A stretch of 64,000 nt of DNA from contig HG738137.1 of assembly GCA_000499405.2 (NCBI GenBank), positions 1,116,001 through 1,180,000 on the forward strand, in the 5' to 3' direction. Shown here in pieces: positions 23,501 to 35,677 of the stretch. The position numbers and the translations under genes were made by a program. This stretch comes from Onchocerca volvulus (lineage: Eukaryota > Nematoda > Chromadorea > Rhabditida > Onchocercidae). The notes under the pieces are model-generated. The model saw only the letters and a program-made list of their open reading frames with translations. It was not told where the DNA came from and did no database searches. How positions within the stretch are numbered: the first letter of the stretch is position 1; each line of letters opens with the position of its first letter.

Positions 23501-25561
23501 TATTTTCGAATTATGTTCCAAGCTATTTTTAAATTAAAATTCAATTGGAATAATTTCTAATGCTTCTTCAAAATTTTCGATAATGGGAACTTTCCCATTT
23601 CTACTTTTATCTCTCGATGACGTTATCGTTGACAGGTTGCTTCCCAGGAACTTACATATAAGGATGAATTGGATGAAACAGGATTGATGGAACACCCGTA
23701 GTAACCACCTCGACTCCCGTAACAATGCATCGTTGCCGGATATGATGTGTAATCAAAATGAGCTGATGTATAGCCATTACCTATAATTTCATGTTTTATA
23801 AGAAAATCCAAGTTCAACAAAATAAGATTTCTGCTAAATTTGAGGTTTAAAAACAAAAAGAAAGCTGCTCGATTATCGATTTTTTCTTTTTTTTGCAAAT
23901 TTATGTGCAAATTGCTAAAACCATCGATATGGCTGTGTTAAGAAGAGCTACATTGTCATCAGCAATGAAGAGCCTATCGATCAATGGATAAGTTTTTAGG
24001 CCAAGAAATGTTAAAAAATGACAAAAATGATGGAGCTATTCTAATTAAAAAGCGAGAAAAGAGAGATTAAAATGATTTGAAAATTTTAATTATTTATGAT
24101 CATTTTTGTTAGATTGTTCAGCATTTTTTTTACCAATATTCTGTTCAAAATTACAGAAATTTTAAAAAAATTTTTTTAAACTTTGATGAACAATTTTATC
24201 ATCAGATGCAAAAACAGAATTTTTCAGATTGCAAAATTTAAATTTTTAATTTCAAAATTTTTAATTTAATTGCAAAAAATCATTCTGTAATCTGTTATTT
24301 TACTACGATTAGTTGCTAATTCCCTTTCCTTTTTAATAATATCCAGAAATTAATTGTAGCAATCATTTGGTCATTTATTGCATATCTCACAATGATTATT
24401 ACTGTTGTTTTTTCAGAGAGAGAGAGAGAGAAAGAGGAAGAGAAAGAGAGAGAGAGGGAGAGAAAACAATTGCCCCCTATTAATAATATTTCCGATATTC
24501 TCGAGGTCATTACCATAATAGGCGTGAGATGCAGCGGCAGCAGCAAACGGAAATGACGTAGCAGGTCCACGTAATGAGGTTGACACGACAGGATAGTAGT
24601 TTTGTGTGCCACCAGCAGCATACATTCCAGCATAACTTGCACCCGAGTAACCGCTGTTGTAATAAGGTGTAGCACCGATTATGCGAGAATCTGCGAAATG
24701 GTTAACCTTTGACTTTTGGAAGTGAATTTTTCGTTATCAGATAGATAAGAGTGCGAAGTTGTCGCTATTAAATTCTGCTCTCTGGGAATAAAGGAAGTGA
24801 TATGATTTTGATATGATAAGTGGTAAAATACAGTGTAATGCTGACAGCTCAATCTTGACTTTTGAAACCGGAATGACCTCTTTCACTATTAACCCATGCA
24901 TTGCTGTAATAAGCAAAGTTTATGAAGCTTTGACAGCTATTCTCTTGTAATAGGTTCAAAATGTTACCATATGCGACTGCAGCTGCGGCATCCGACATCG
25001 CTGTGAGTGCGACTGGACGTTCCGACAATGTTGGCATCAGGTTTTCCGGTTTTACAACACCCGGTAGCTGTGTTAGACCAAATGATGCACCAAAAAATGC
25101 AGTTGATGAAGTTTCCAGATGTCCTGACGAGTCGCGACTAAAAATATTGACACAAATAGAAAATCATTCTGCTGAAATTTACAATACTTTTAGATCAGAT
25201 CAAATCGAACAAGTAATGGCAAATTTTTCATTGCACTTAAAAATATGCAAAATTAGTTCGTAATTGTTTGTTAAATATGCATATATTTAACTGCGCTTAT
25301 ATAGTGAAATTAATAAAAGCGTTGCCTAATTTTTAACCCAAAGTCTATTTTGATGCTTTCAATTAATTAAAAGAAAAAGGAGCTTTGCCAATCATTTCTT
25401 CCTTTTCTTTCTACTTCAACGACCAAATGAACTGAGTTCTAATTGAACAAAACAGTAAGCAATTAAAATGTTCTTAAGTTTTATTAAATTCAATGAAATT
25501 TAATTCCCAACCTTATAATATCATTTGATGAAGACGAAATCCGAAATGCACTATTCTTCAC
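17554..25561 (-). CDS. eya-1: Eyes-absent homolog with degenerate phosphatase motifs, 10 exons, 5' end not found
   Basis: EYA proteins are nuclear co-activators that partner Six homeodomain factors and usually carry a HAD-type Tyr phosphatase in the C-terminal EYA domain. Exons: 25561-25512, 25137-24968, 24690-24514, 23780-23656, 22750-22669, 22273-22059, 21956-21731, 21234-21111, 20695-20464, 17637-17554. Phases agree throughout; 494 residues are visible. The first 200 are Ala/Ser/Gly/Tyr-rich, as in EYA transactivation regions. A basic patch (KRTNKTTKRKK) precedes the EYA domain. That domain keeps ARGGVDWMRKLAAKY, TYNSYKNNFAGLL, NVLLTGENI, ENVYSIMKIGKEAVMDRI and the final IPLWKV...DLFHLAL block, aligning end to end with vertebrate EYA. 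However, the catalytic WDLDET reads WEMEDV (fragment residues 227-232) and the second acidic motif GDGVEEE reads STHPDTHE. Both nucleophile and acid Asp are gone. The start codon lies upstream of 25561 and was not identified. The last intron is 2.8 kb. Family assignment is firm; loss of catalysis is an inference from the residues. Confidence 0.93.
19879..19981 (-). other. candidate orphan exon inside last eya-1 intron
   Basis: A minus-strand frame stays open for about 260 bases (roughly 20090 to 19827) with no ATG. Within it, 19981-19879 is bounded by an ACAG acceptor and a GATAG|GTTACA donor and would encode 33 charged residues including DLLDCSNGEVNKRLEENV. It starts in phase 1 and ends in phase 2, while the surrounding eya-1 joint is phase 0, so it cannot be a simple cassette exon of eya-1. 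It could belong to a nested gene, be a fossil exon, or be chance. Confidence 0.25.
23111..23182 (-). tRNA. tRNA-Ala (anticodon AGC), in eya-1 intron
   Basis: A 72-nt cloverleaf reads on the minus strand from 23182. The acceptor stem GGGGATA pairs with TATCTCC (one G-T), the D arm is GCTC...GAGC, the anticodon stem CTCCC/GGGAG frames the loop TTAGCAT with AGC at 23150-23148, and the T arm is GGGG-TTCGATT-CCCC. The A box (TAGCTCAGGGGTAGA) and B box (GGTTCGATTCC) are intact, so it has internal RNA polymerase III promoters. No intron. It sits between the eya-1 exons ending 23656 and starting 22750, on the same strand. A TTTTTT run just past the 3' side is at 23044-23053 on this strand (read as T), suitable for termination. 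Confidence 0.95.
24415..24465. repeat. GA microsatellite in eya-1 intron 3
   Basis: About 50 bases of pure purine, mostly GA with interspersed AAA and GGA, start some 50 bases downstream of the exon ending at 24514. On the transcribed strand it is a polypyrimidine-rich CT tract. Length is likely to vary between individuals. Confidence 0.9.
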
Positions 25562-26158
25562 CTGAAATTGTCATATAAAAAAACAATTAAAATAGAGAAG
25601 GGATGAAATTTCTATATTGCATTGTAATTAGAAATTTTAAAATGATTTACATAAAGTACGGAAGTCGATAATTATATGAAGTTTACCGAATTATAGCAAG
25701 AGCAGAAAAGATTTTTGTCTTTAATGTTATAACATCAGTCGTAGATTGCTCATTAAAATTAACCGAATTTTAATTATTGTATTACAAACGAAATGGATCT
25801 GCTGTAAATACTATTAGATTTTTGATATTGATATGAATAAATATTTCAAAAATATTAAAATATCAAAACATTAACCTGCCAAACACATATACACTTTAAT
25901 ATTTTTTAAATATTCATTTATTCAAACTGATAGTATTAATTATTATTTTTGATCACAGCAGAGATAAATTCTTATTTTGACACGGAAATTTAACACCAAA
26001 TTTTATATCTAAATTAAATTTAATGTTAAGTGTTAATACTGAAGCGTATAAAATATTGATTTTTTTCGGAAATTTTTCTAATTTTATAAAAAGGTTAACA
26101 ATACGCAATTTATTTATCTATTTAAGCTTATTTTTTTGCAGGATTTAAGTAACGGTAA

Positions 26159-26263
26159 ATGATGAAGACAAGCAATGAGACAAGAATAAAGGTAAAAAAA
26201 GCGCCGAGAAAGATGAAAAAGTGGACAGGTGCCACCGCAGGGGTCCTGCTACGGTGCAATTAA
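26159..26263 (+). other. small basic ORF, 34 codons, unproven
   Basis: A frame beginning ATG ATG and ending TAA encodes 34 residues, Lys/Arg-rich in the first part (for example KVKKAPRKMKKW) and ending GVLLRCN. It lies in one of the few GC-richer patches upstream of eya-1. Without homologs it could as well be chance within a regulatory block. Confidence 0.15.
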
Positions 26264-28113
26264 CCTACAACCCCAAACAATCAAGCCTTCTTCGTAATCC
26301 AAAATTACGCCTGATGCTTGTCCATCTATGCATTTGTCCACTCTCTACTTCTCTTTATCGTCCAATTTATTTTACTGTGAGTTAAAACAAAAAGATTGCG
26401 AAAACGCGGACTGAAACGAATGAACGATTATTATATTCAGCGGTTTCTTCTTTTTCTGATCTACAAAACTATTAGAATTTAAACCGAGAATGATTATACA
26501 ACAATTACGATATTTGAGTAAATGAGTCATTCTGGGGAATGATTGCTGTCATGATAAATAGGTAAAAATTTAAGAAATTTTAGAATTTCAAAAATCTGAT
26601 TTTGATTCCGGTTTGATTTGCAACTAAATGAAGTTTGAAAAAATGCAACTAAACGGAATTTAAAATCATATCGTTTAAAACGTTTAAATTTAGAATTCTT
26701 AGGATATCATTTAATTACTTTTAAAATTTTAATATCTGAGCATATTAATTAAGTAATTTTTCGGCAAGAAAAATTATGTAATTATAATTTCAATTAGGAT
26801 CAAAATTAAATTTTCAAAATTCATTATGTACAATGCTGACAATGCAATGCAGCATTCTTCCTTAGCATTTGAATATTATTAGTAAAATTTGCAATGTATT
26901 TGTGACGCAAAATTTTTTTTACAGCAATAATATAAAGTAAATTTTAGCAGAAAAGAATGTCATCGTATCAAATAAGTATCTTTAACTTCTTATTTCAAAA
27001 TTAAAAATGTAAGAAGTGAAAAATATGACAGAACTTAAAAAAAAAAAATTTCGAAATGAATCTAGTTTTAACAACAAAAAACAACAAATTTTCAAAAAAT
27101 CTTCTAAATTTTATTGAAATTTCAGAAAAATAATAAAATTAATGAAAATGAAATTAAATTGATTATAATGTTGAAAAAAACTCGAATAATCTTTGTTAAT
27201 CTTTTCATATATATATTTGTATAATTTATTTGCATAAAGTATGTATGAATAAATAACAAAAAAAGTCATCAGAATAGGGCATGACCAGTGGTAATTGGTA
27301 AGAAAGTTTGACAATGAGAGTTCAAAGGTTAGAATATGAATGAACAGATGTTGCCAAAGGTTTATGCAAATATTGTTGATGGCAAAGTGGAAGATATAAT
27401 GCAAACATAACCTAATGTTATTAATAATCAGCATGGTTCACGACAGATAGATCGGGATGAGTGGCGAAAAGTGACACGATGACATGACTTGACGACGAAA
27501 TGGGGACATTTGACACGGTACAACGATCACACTGGAAGTTTTAGTATGCTCCTTGATAATTGGAAATTATAATTTAAAAGTATTAATCAGTAGTCATATT
27601 TAAGATTATTCTTAATTATGGTTAGTAAGGTTTGGAATCAAATATTTGATGTAACAAGCTAAATGGTATTGCTATCAATTCGTGAAATTTGCTACTTTTG
27701 ATTCCATAATATTTGAAAGTGTTAACTAAATATAATCGATAGCTATTAAAGGGCTGGAAATCTGCCTGTAGAGAAATATTGATGTTAATAAAGCTAAAAT
27801 CTGACAATTGTCAAAAAAGTTGAATAATCGAACGATTTAAAAATTTCGATGAATTCATTAATTTTTCAAACAACTTCTCCTAAAATCTCATTTTGCTTCA
27901 CAGACCCACTTCTCAACATTTAATGCTTTCGAAATATTTTGAACTTCTATTGCCATAGAATGAAAATTTGGAGCACAAATAGTAAGTTTTTTTTGGGTTG
28001 CTCATTTGAAAGCGTTTGAATGAGTATTTTTTGCTCAAAGACATTCAAAGCTTTCTTAAATCGTTGTCTTGGATAAATTTAGAAAAATAATCAAAATAAA
28101 GAAACTCGCAAAA

Positions 28114-28191
28114 AAGCTACAATATCAAGTCAAAATGACTACTATAATATTTAGCTATTATAATAGCTATTTTGACTCCATATTGTAGCTT
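28114..28191. ncRNA. long near-perfect hairpin; microRNA-like or foldback element
   Basis: The left arm 28114-28136 (AAGCTACAATAT, then CA, then AGTCAAAAT) and right arm 28169-28191 pair over 23 nt with only a two-base mismatch in the middle. The inner part contains an 18-bp perfect palindrome, TAGCTATTATAATAGCTA, at 28152-28169, which competes with a simple loop. The size and arm length fit a microRNA precursor, but palindromic foldback DNA elements look the same. Strand cannot be decided from symmetry. Confidence 0.4.
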
Positions 28192-31100
28192 AATCAAAAT
28201 TGGTGTTAACATATTCCAAATAAGTAAGTGGTTAATTAGGAAAACAGATAAGTCAGTAATTAAAATAATTTTATTTTCAACAAATTTTTTTAGCTGCAAT
28301 TTGAATCATTAATCAACATGCATGTTTTCCTTAATAATCTTATCAATGATGATGATATTATTAGTGATATATGTAATCATAAATAAAATAAATACAAGAA
28401 AGATAAATTTAATTATTTAAGTTTGTACATTTCCAAGATTATGATGTCTTTTTGAAGGAATCACGACAATGCGCATAGATAAATATCTTAAAGTTTTATT
28501 GGAGAATCCTGACGGCTATTAAAAATTGCTAATAAAATTAGAAAAAGTAGCAATGCAAATTATTGTTAATATCATTTGTATGAATATCAATACTGCTAAT
28601 ATCATATCATTTATGATCACTTATTTGTTTTTTATAATCATTATCATTACTATCATTATTCGTCATCAACAAAAATAACGATGGCATTATTATCATCAGT
28701 AGCATTAGCAGCAATAGCAGTAGCAGTAACAGGACTAGTAATTTGACACTATCCTGTAGTTTTCCTACTCTTTTCCATTCCGCTTTTTCATCTATCGAAT
28801 CGCATAATCCGACCAAACTTGCTAAAATGCGTCATTTGGCGTTTCATTTTGCCAACTTTTAGACATCCGCCGACTATCAAACTATCATGGAAGAAATGGG
28901 AAAAATTGGAAAAGATTGAGGAAATAAAGAAAATAATTTCACAGTAATATCAAAATTTCTTATTAATTATAATGGAAAATCATTTAAATGAACTTTTTTG
29001 GATTCTTCTTCGATTCTTTGCATATGCTAGCTTATTATATGATGGATTTCGAAAATATTAGTTGGATAAATTGGATGTAAACGATTAATTTGAAATTGTT
29101 AATTTTGTGAGCTTCTTTTAATCAAATATTTTCTTGTTGCATATGGCTATATTAAATTTCATCATATTTGAAAACCGCATGCAAAATACTTAAAAATCAT
29201 TCATTGTAACATTATTAGCAAAATAAAATAAATTTCCATGTTGACCTGCATAATCTTGCCTTAATGCAATGCTTAATAATCAAGATTGCATGGTTATATT
29301 TTTATAATATAAATTTGGCTATCTCAAATTCATTCTTAAATTTGCATATTCTATAAAATCATTTGAATACCTATTTCAACAACATTTAAATATTAAAGCA
29401 AAAAGACAAATAAACATACGTAATTTAAATTTAAATATTTCTTTTTCAATTCATCTAATAGGGGGAAGTCATCATAATATATACAAAATAGAGTGAATTT
29501 AAATTACCTATGTAAATAATCAATGCTGCGATCAATTGATATGTAATTGATATAAATCTTTTTGTTTGTTTTCTATCAAAAGTTATTGTTCCATTAAAAA
29601 CTAAAATTAATTCAAAAAATTTGGCAGAAAAATGTAGAACAAAGAATGGAGCATAAGACTAATCAATTTATTCCATTTATTGCATAATTTTTGCTCTATA
29701 ATTTCACACTTTAGTGCCACAGCTAAGTAATATCAATGAGCTATTACAGTAATTAGTTATATGCCATAGAAATTTACTGAGCTTAATTTCATTTGGTAGA
29801 AAACATCGAATGAATTATTACGATATGAGACATAGAAACAACTGAAGTTGGTACCATAATTTAAATATCATAATTTTGTATAATATACGGTACAGACAGA
29901 CTATTATTGAAGGAAATAATTCAATTGCAAATCGATCATTCATTTAAATGTTTTCAAGGAAATGGAGTGTAGAAGAGTACCAATATTACATAACATTTCT
30001 GATATTAATATCAATTTCAGAGCAGATTTATGAGAAAGGAATATATTTTGAAGGATATATTGAAGAGGACTTAAGATTGATGCAACAATAACAATTATCG
30101 ATTAAAACTATCAAAGCATCTATTGTTGCATCATCAAACAAAAAACTTTTTTTTGCATAGTATCTGTAAATTCCTTCTTTTTTTTTTTTTTTTTCTTTTT
30201 CTACAGACTTTTTTTACTCTTTCAGTTTTTCTTCAGAAAATATGAATAAATTTTGAACTGAAATTTTATTGCAATTCATATTATTCAATAGTAATTAGAT
30301 GAAGCATACTGTATGAAATGAATGAATGATTCAGAATGCTTACTGTAAATAAAGCACAAATAATTTATTTGCACTCATCAAATAATCTTTGCAAATTGAA
30401 AAATTAACAGAAATGATAGTCATAGATAATGAAAATATTGATCGACCAATTTTTTATTTTATTTTTAAATAATTTCTTTACTTGTATCTTTTTTTGAAAT
30501 TATAAAAATTAATTTGACAGTTAGCCAATTTTAATGTATTTTATACTTTTTTATAAGTTGCAAGTAAAATAAACAACAGGAAAGCCATACGAAATTTATC
30601 TTCTATTATTTATCGTTACTTAACGAAAGAGGAAGGAAATGAATGTTTCATAAAGTTTCAATTTGGTCATTTGAGAGAGAGAGAGAAAAGGAAAGAAAAA
30701 AGAAAATGTTAAATGAAAACTATTTGATGTAAACTGTGAAGGAGAAAGAAAAGACGGATAACACTATATGTTATTTTTCTTTTTTCTGCTTTCTAATATT
30801 TCTATAAGGAAAGAATATTTGTAATTAACATCCTCATTATCAGATTTTAAGCACAGACTGATCAAACAGGAGAATTATCTAATATATTCTGTAATCTTTC
30901 TTTTCTTTCAGAAGTAAATTATAGCAAAAAAAATAAGTAATTGAGTTCCAAAAATGTCCATCGATTTTACTTCTCATTCAAGAGATATATTTTTTCTTAT
31001 TAATATGCGCCAAATGTTGGTATCAAATTATGATCAAGAAATGAAATAGAAGTAGAAATTGTTATTCGTGCAAACAATTAATAATTATTTCTCAAAGATT

Positions 31101-31582
31101 AATTATCCAATCGCTGGAAATCTGTGAAATTTCAATTCAATTTAATATGAAATCAATTATTGGCTCCAAAGCTTAAACTTCAAAATTGAAATTACTTATT
31201 TTGATTTTTGAAATTTAAATTTCAAAATCAAAATAGCTAATTTACTTTAGATTTAATCATTGGAAGATTTATAAATTTGGCAGCGAAAAAAGAGAAAAAA
31301 AATCTCCCAAAAGTTCACGCAATTAGTAGATAAATGTTTATTGATGAAAAATTGAATTTTAATAAAAATTTGTCGAGATATTAGCGAAGATAGTAAGGAA
31401 GAAGAGAAATAAAACATACCGTACTTTTAATACTATCACTTGCTCCGTCAAGTTGTAGCATTCTTCCCGCCAAGTTGATTTCTCAAAAGTTCGACAATTC
31501 TTTAACGAATTTTGTTCAGTTAATGATTCGAAAGGGTGATAATCAGAAAGAACGATGACGATAAAAATGAGAATGTGTCTCG

Positions 31583-31680
31583 GAGAGAAAGGGAGAGAGA
31601 AATGAACAAGGGATGAAATTTGCTTCTTTTCTCTTTCTCTCTTCCTCTTCTTTCTCTCTCTTCTTCTCTCCCTTTCTCTC
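31583..31680. repeat. purine/pyrimidine inverted repeat
   Basis: GAGAGAAAGGGAGAG at 31583-31597 is matched by its exact complement CTCTCCCTTTCTCTC at 31666-31680. The 68-base spacer ends in a long CT-rich tract. The block explains the open frames of low complexity seen on both strands here. Confidence 0.8.
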
Positions 31681-31745
31681 ATTTTTTTCATTTCTCCTTC
31701 CTGACTTGCCAATTAACTTTTTTTTTGTTCGCCATCGTAATATAT

Positions 31746-31774
31746 TCATCATCATCATCATTATCATCATCATT
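31746..31774. repeat. CAT/ATC triplet microsatellite
   Basis: A short run of ATC triplets with one interruption (TTATC). It produces runs of Met or Ile in the overlapping frames, which are not genes. Confidence 0.8.
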
Positions 31775-34700
31775 TTACTCTCAAACTATCAACCCTATCA
31801 ATATTGGCAACATTAAACAGCCGTTAACTACCGTATCCAATAAATTTCAATTTCTCAAATTTGATAAGTATCACTGAAATGACAATTTTCAGTTTGACAA
31901 TATGTTACCTTAGATAATGTCATATGTGAGATATATGATATGTTAATATTAATTTGATTACAGTACCATCTTATTGTTGTTGTTGTTGTTTATCATTGTT
32001 ATGCATTACAATCTTATCACTTAAATGTTTGATTATATTTGTTTACGTTCAGTTATATGTGTGACTTAATTCGATGTAGACATAATTTTCCTAAATGAAT
32101 AAGAACAACTCAAGTAAAATGCCCATACAATTCATGTAATTCAATTCTATTTTTGTTTGTACATTTTTTCAATTACTCTGCGTAAAACTTCAGTTTATCA
32201 TGTAAATAAATATATCTGTAAATTGCCAATAAATAAAGTGACCAACAAAAAAGAATCTATCAATATGGCCGATTTCTCTATCAGCATATTTTATTGCAAA
32301 TTCTATCCATTTCTTCTAATTAATGCGTCTAATTAATTATCAAATTGAACTACGAAATTAAAAGAAATGCTTCAGCATTATGAGACTTCGGAAGAAACTA
32401 AAGTATAATAGTATAGCAATTGCATCATTATACTGTATTAAAAATTCGAAAAGCATCACGGAAATTTCTCGATCTTTCTTTCTCCACTCTTCCACTCCCA
32501 TCTTTTTGATAAGAGAATATGAAAGTGAAATTTTTTGTTATCATTCTTGATTAATGAGAAAAGGAATCATAAACTAAAATTTCATTTTTCATTACTTGAT
32601 GTAATTCAAAGTACCATAATTTCTGTGGATGTTTAATTAATTGAATTATTTCAACAATTTATAAAATTTAGTTCAAAAAAGAAAAAAATTCCGAAAAAAC
32701 AAGACAAAGCATTTTATAACTCAAATACAAAATAATCTGGTTAAAAAAGAAACGAATACGGCCGACTATTAGTGAACTGTTAATTAATTCGGACAGAATT
32801 TATGAAAAGTTCGTATATCAACGACTTTTTAAGACTTAATAAACTTTAATTATTATATAAAAAAAGCATAAAATTATATTTAAAATTTCTGAAATTCGGA
32901 AATTATTATTCGATCATAATTAAGGATAAAGCAAAGTTAAGGTTAAAAAGTGATCGAATTTCATAAATATCAAATTTCATTTTTATTTTTTTGACTTCAA
33001 AAAAGCGAATACAGTTTATAAATGCAAAAAACGATGAATTATTTCATCAAATAATAAAAGTTCATATGATCGAACAAACTTTTCAACCTTACAAATCCTA
33101 CCCATCCCTGCTCTATCCATATTTCTTTCCATGTTTGAATCCGATTTTAGTGAAGGCTCTTCCTTCTCCGTATCTACCGTTAATCGTGGACTCAAATGTA
33201 AACATATCATTTTTCAAATTATCGATTCCTTTTAAATATATGCCTGCAAGTTATGCATGCATGCAGTCAGTCATCATTAATTTTTCCATTCATCCATTTG
33301 AAGTGAGGAAAAAATAACATAAAATCAAAGTCTTTTTTCCTGCAAAAACCTATCGTAATCTTAAGTTTACAGCAAATCATGCAAAAAAAAAAGCATATCA
33401 TAGGCATTCTTTAATTTTTTTTTAAAATAATTTAATTAATTATCGTTTCCACTTTTTTTACTTTGTATTTATTTCAACTTAAATTTGGAGAAAAGTTCGA
33501 TTTAAGTTCGAAAGTTAGGTAAACAAAGAAGGAAATTAGTTGGATCAAAAAAGCGAGAAAATATTTCATGAATAAAAATTTTTGCTTTGTAGAATTCAAA
33601 CTGGAAAAATCTGCAATTTAAATTTTAAATGAGAGAAATAAAAGTTTGTATAAAACCGGAAGAAAATGAAATATTTGATAAACAACAATTTCCAATTTGT
33701 TAAATATGAGATGGAAATTTTTGAACTTTAAAATTTAACACAACAAAGTGAAACTCGATGACGAACAATTTTAATATTTCGTAGAATGTAAGAGGAAAAA
33801 TTTTGAATTTTGTATATTTTAACTTAGCAAGAAGAAGTTTATAATTTCAAAAACTTAAAGGCAATTAACTTTTCTACCTATGCTTCCTAACTTTTCCATC
33901 TATGCCTAATAAATAATAAATTTAATTAAAATTTTTAATACAAGACACGGAAGCATTTAGAAAAAGAAAAAAGAGAAAAATTTGAGATCATAAGCGAAAT
34001 TTCAAATGATAATTCTGTATAGTCTCAGAAAATCGATGAAAGCGAAATTATAAGTAAGCATAAAATTAATAAAAAGTAAGGAGTTAAAATGATAAAAGTT
34101 CGAATAAAAATCAAAATTTAAATGGGAGAGAAATTTTATAAGCTATCCTTTATTACGTACCAGGAATCATTGCTCATTTCATCGCAAATAAAAAAAAAAA
34201 AAAAAAAAAAAAACAAAAAAAATGGAAAAAAGATAAAAAAGACAGAAAGATGCTGCTTATTGTTAATTGTATTTGTTAAACTGAAAAAACACGAATTGCA
34301 AACAAAATCTGACACCTTTTCTCAATAAAGAACCATACCAAACGGATGTTTGAAATTCTAGTCTTTTGTATGCAAAATTGAAATTTCCCCTTCACTTATT
34401 TAAATGTAAACATGAATGTGAAATTGAATTGATTGTAAATTTCAAATTTAATTCTATGATTTATGGTACTAGAATGTGTCCCAGGCATGATATTTCAGAA
34501 CTGAACCTACGAAAAACACTCGGAAAGTACATTTGAATCTTTGACCAAATTGCATCAAACAAGCCATCTGTGATGTGATGTAAGAAAATTTTTGATGGAA
34601 ATGAACAAGTAGTAATATTTGAAAAAAAAAAAAGGAATCAAAAAATTTATTCGGCTAGAAATTGATCTCATAATGAAGACGGGAAAAACGTGAGAAACTT

Positions 34701-35677
34701 TCCCAAAACATGCTCGAAATTCAAAAAATATGAGGAAAAGAGGAAATGTTAACCATGTTTAGATTACATTTTATTTTTTAAAAGCTTTATCGATCATTTG
34801 GAATGGAAATTTCAAAAAAATAATTGAAAATAGCAGAAAATTGTCAAAATAAGTTTGAGCTTATTACAAACAAATCGTTGATATCCATAAAAATAACATT
34901 CCTAAAACAGAAGTAACACAAAAAAAAAATTCAACAAATTGATAATTTAGAGCATTTAAAACTGAATAATAAATTTAAACAACATGATTAGATGTTCATT
35001 AAACAAATATTAAGTATTAAGTATTCATTAAATAAATATTCATATTCACTAAATATTGATCGATTCGTCAAATTTTAGATTTTTCAAATATATATGTGAA
35101 ATGACCATCAAAATAAATGTGATTATTATACCAAATTTAGCACGTGTAAACTAAATATTAAACTGTAAACTAAATAAAAGTTCAAAATTTTATAACAGAA
35201 TTTTGAATTGAAAATGTCAATCAATAAAATATAGTCAAACTGCTCAAAATTCTAAAAACTTTCATTTCGTTAAGAGGAAAATTTCATCACATTTATAACA
35301 GCGATCAGTTAGAACAAAAACAAGAAATGATTAATAAATAAAATAAAATTTTATGCAACAATGATGAAAAATTGAAGAAATGACTGGCCGATTTCTTGCA
35401 CTTACGCATAATTTCTAAGATATGCATAAAACCTTTGCATATATTTAAATTTGTTTTTACACATTTGGAATTCTCAAAATTCGAGAAGAAAATGCAGTAT
35501 TGATCGGATATTTCAAAAAAAAAAAGACATAGGCATAAAGTTAAGCTAGTTTTAGTAGTGAATATAAATAATTTTGAATAAATTTAATCCGGAAATTTGA
35601 GAAACTAATCAGAAAAGAAATTCGCTGAATAGTCGTAAATGACGCGTAATTTACAAAACAGGTTTACGTGGTATAAA

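Larger units (their letters stand above)
25562..35677. other. 10-kb region without a confirmed gene (eya-1 5' side to lectin 3' side)
   Basis: The missing first exon(s) and promoter of eya-1 should lie here. Two blocks are clearly less AT-rich than the rest: about 26195-26345 and about 27270-27545; the second contains an ATGCAAAT octamer near 27364. The remainder holds a strong 78-nt hairpin (28114-28191), GAT/GCA triplet repeats near 28620-28735, a purine/pyrimidine inverted repeat (31583-31680), a CAT-type triplet run (31746-31774), and AT-rich filler. No ORF here has splice-site or family support. Confidence 0.5.

Noticed and set aside
24961..25263. Plus-strand 100-codon frame
   Set aside because: Antisense of an eya-1 exon whose minus-strand reading joins in phase with its neighbours.
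28607..28816. Minus-strand frame with a poly-Leu run
   Set aside because: The Leu run is a triplet repeat; a membrane protein is not supported by neighbouring exons.
31359..31877. Several Arg/Glu- or Ser/Phe/Leu-rich frames on both strands
   Set aside because: Products of the GA/CT inverted repeat and the CAT microsatellite.
32991..33317. 108-codon plus-strand frame and the overlapping minus-strand frame
   Set aside because: Neither has recognisable domains or exon boundaries; the plus frame is rich in AT-biased residues.
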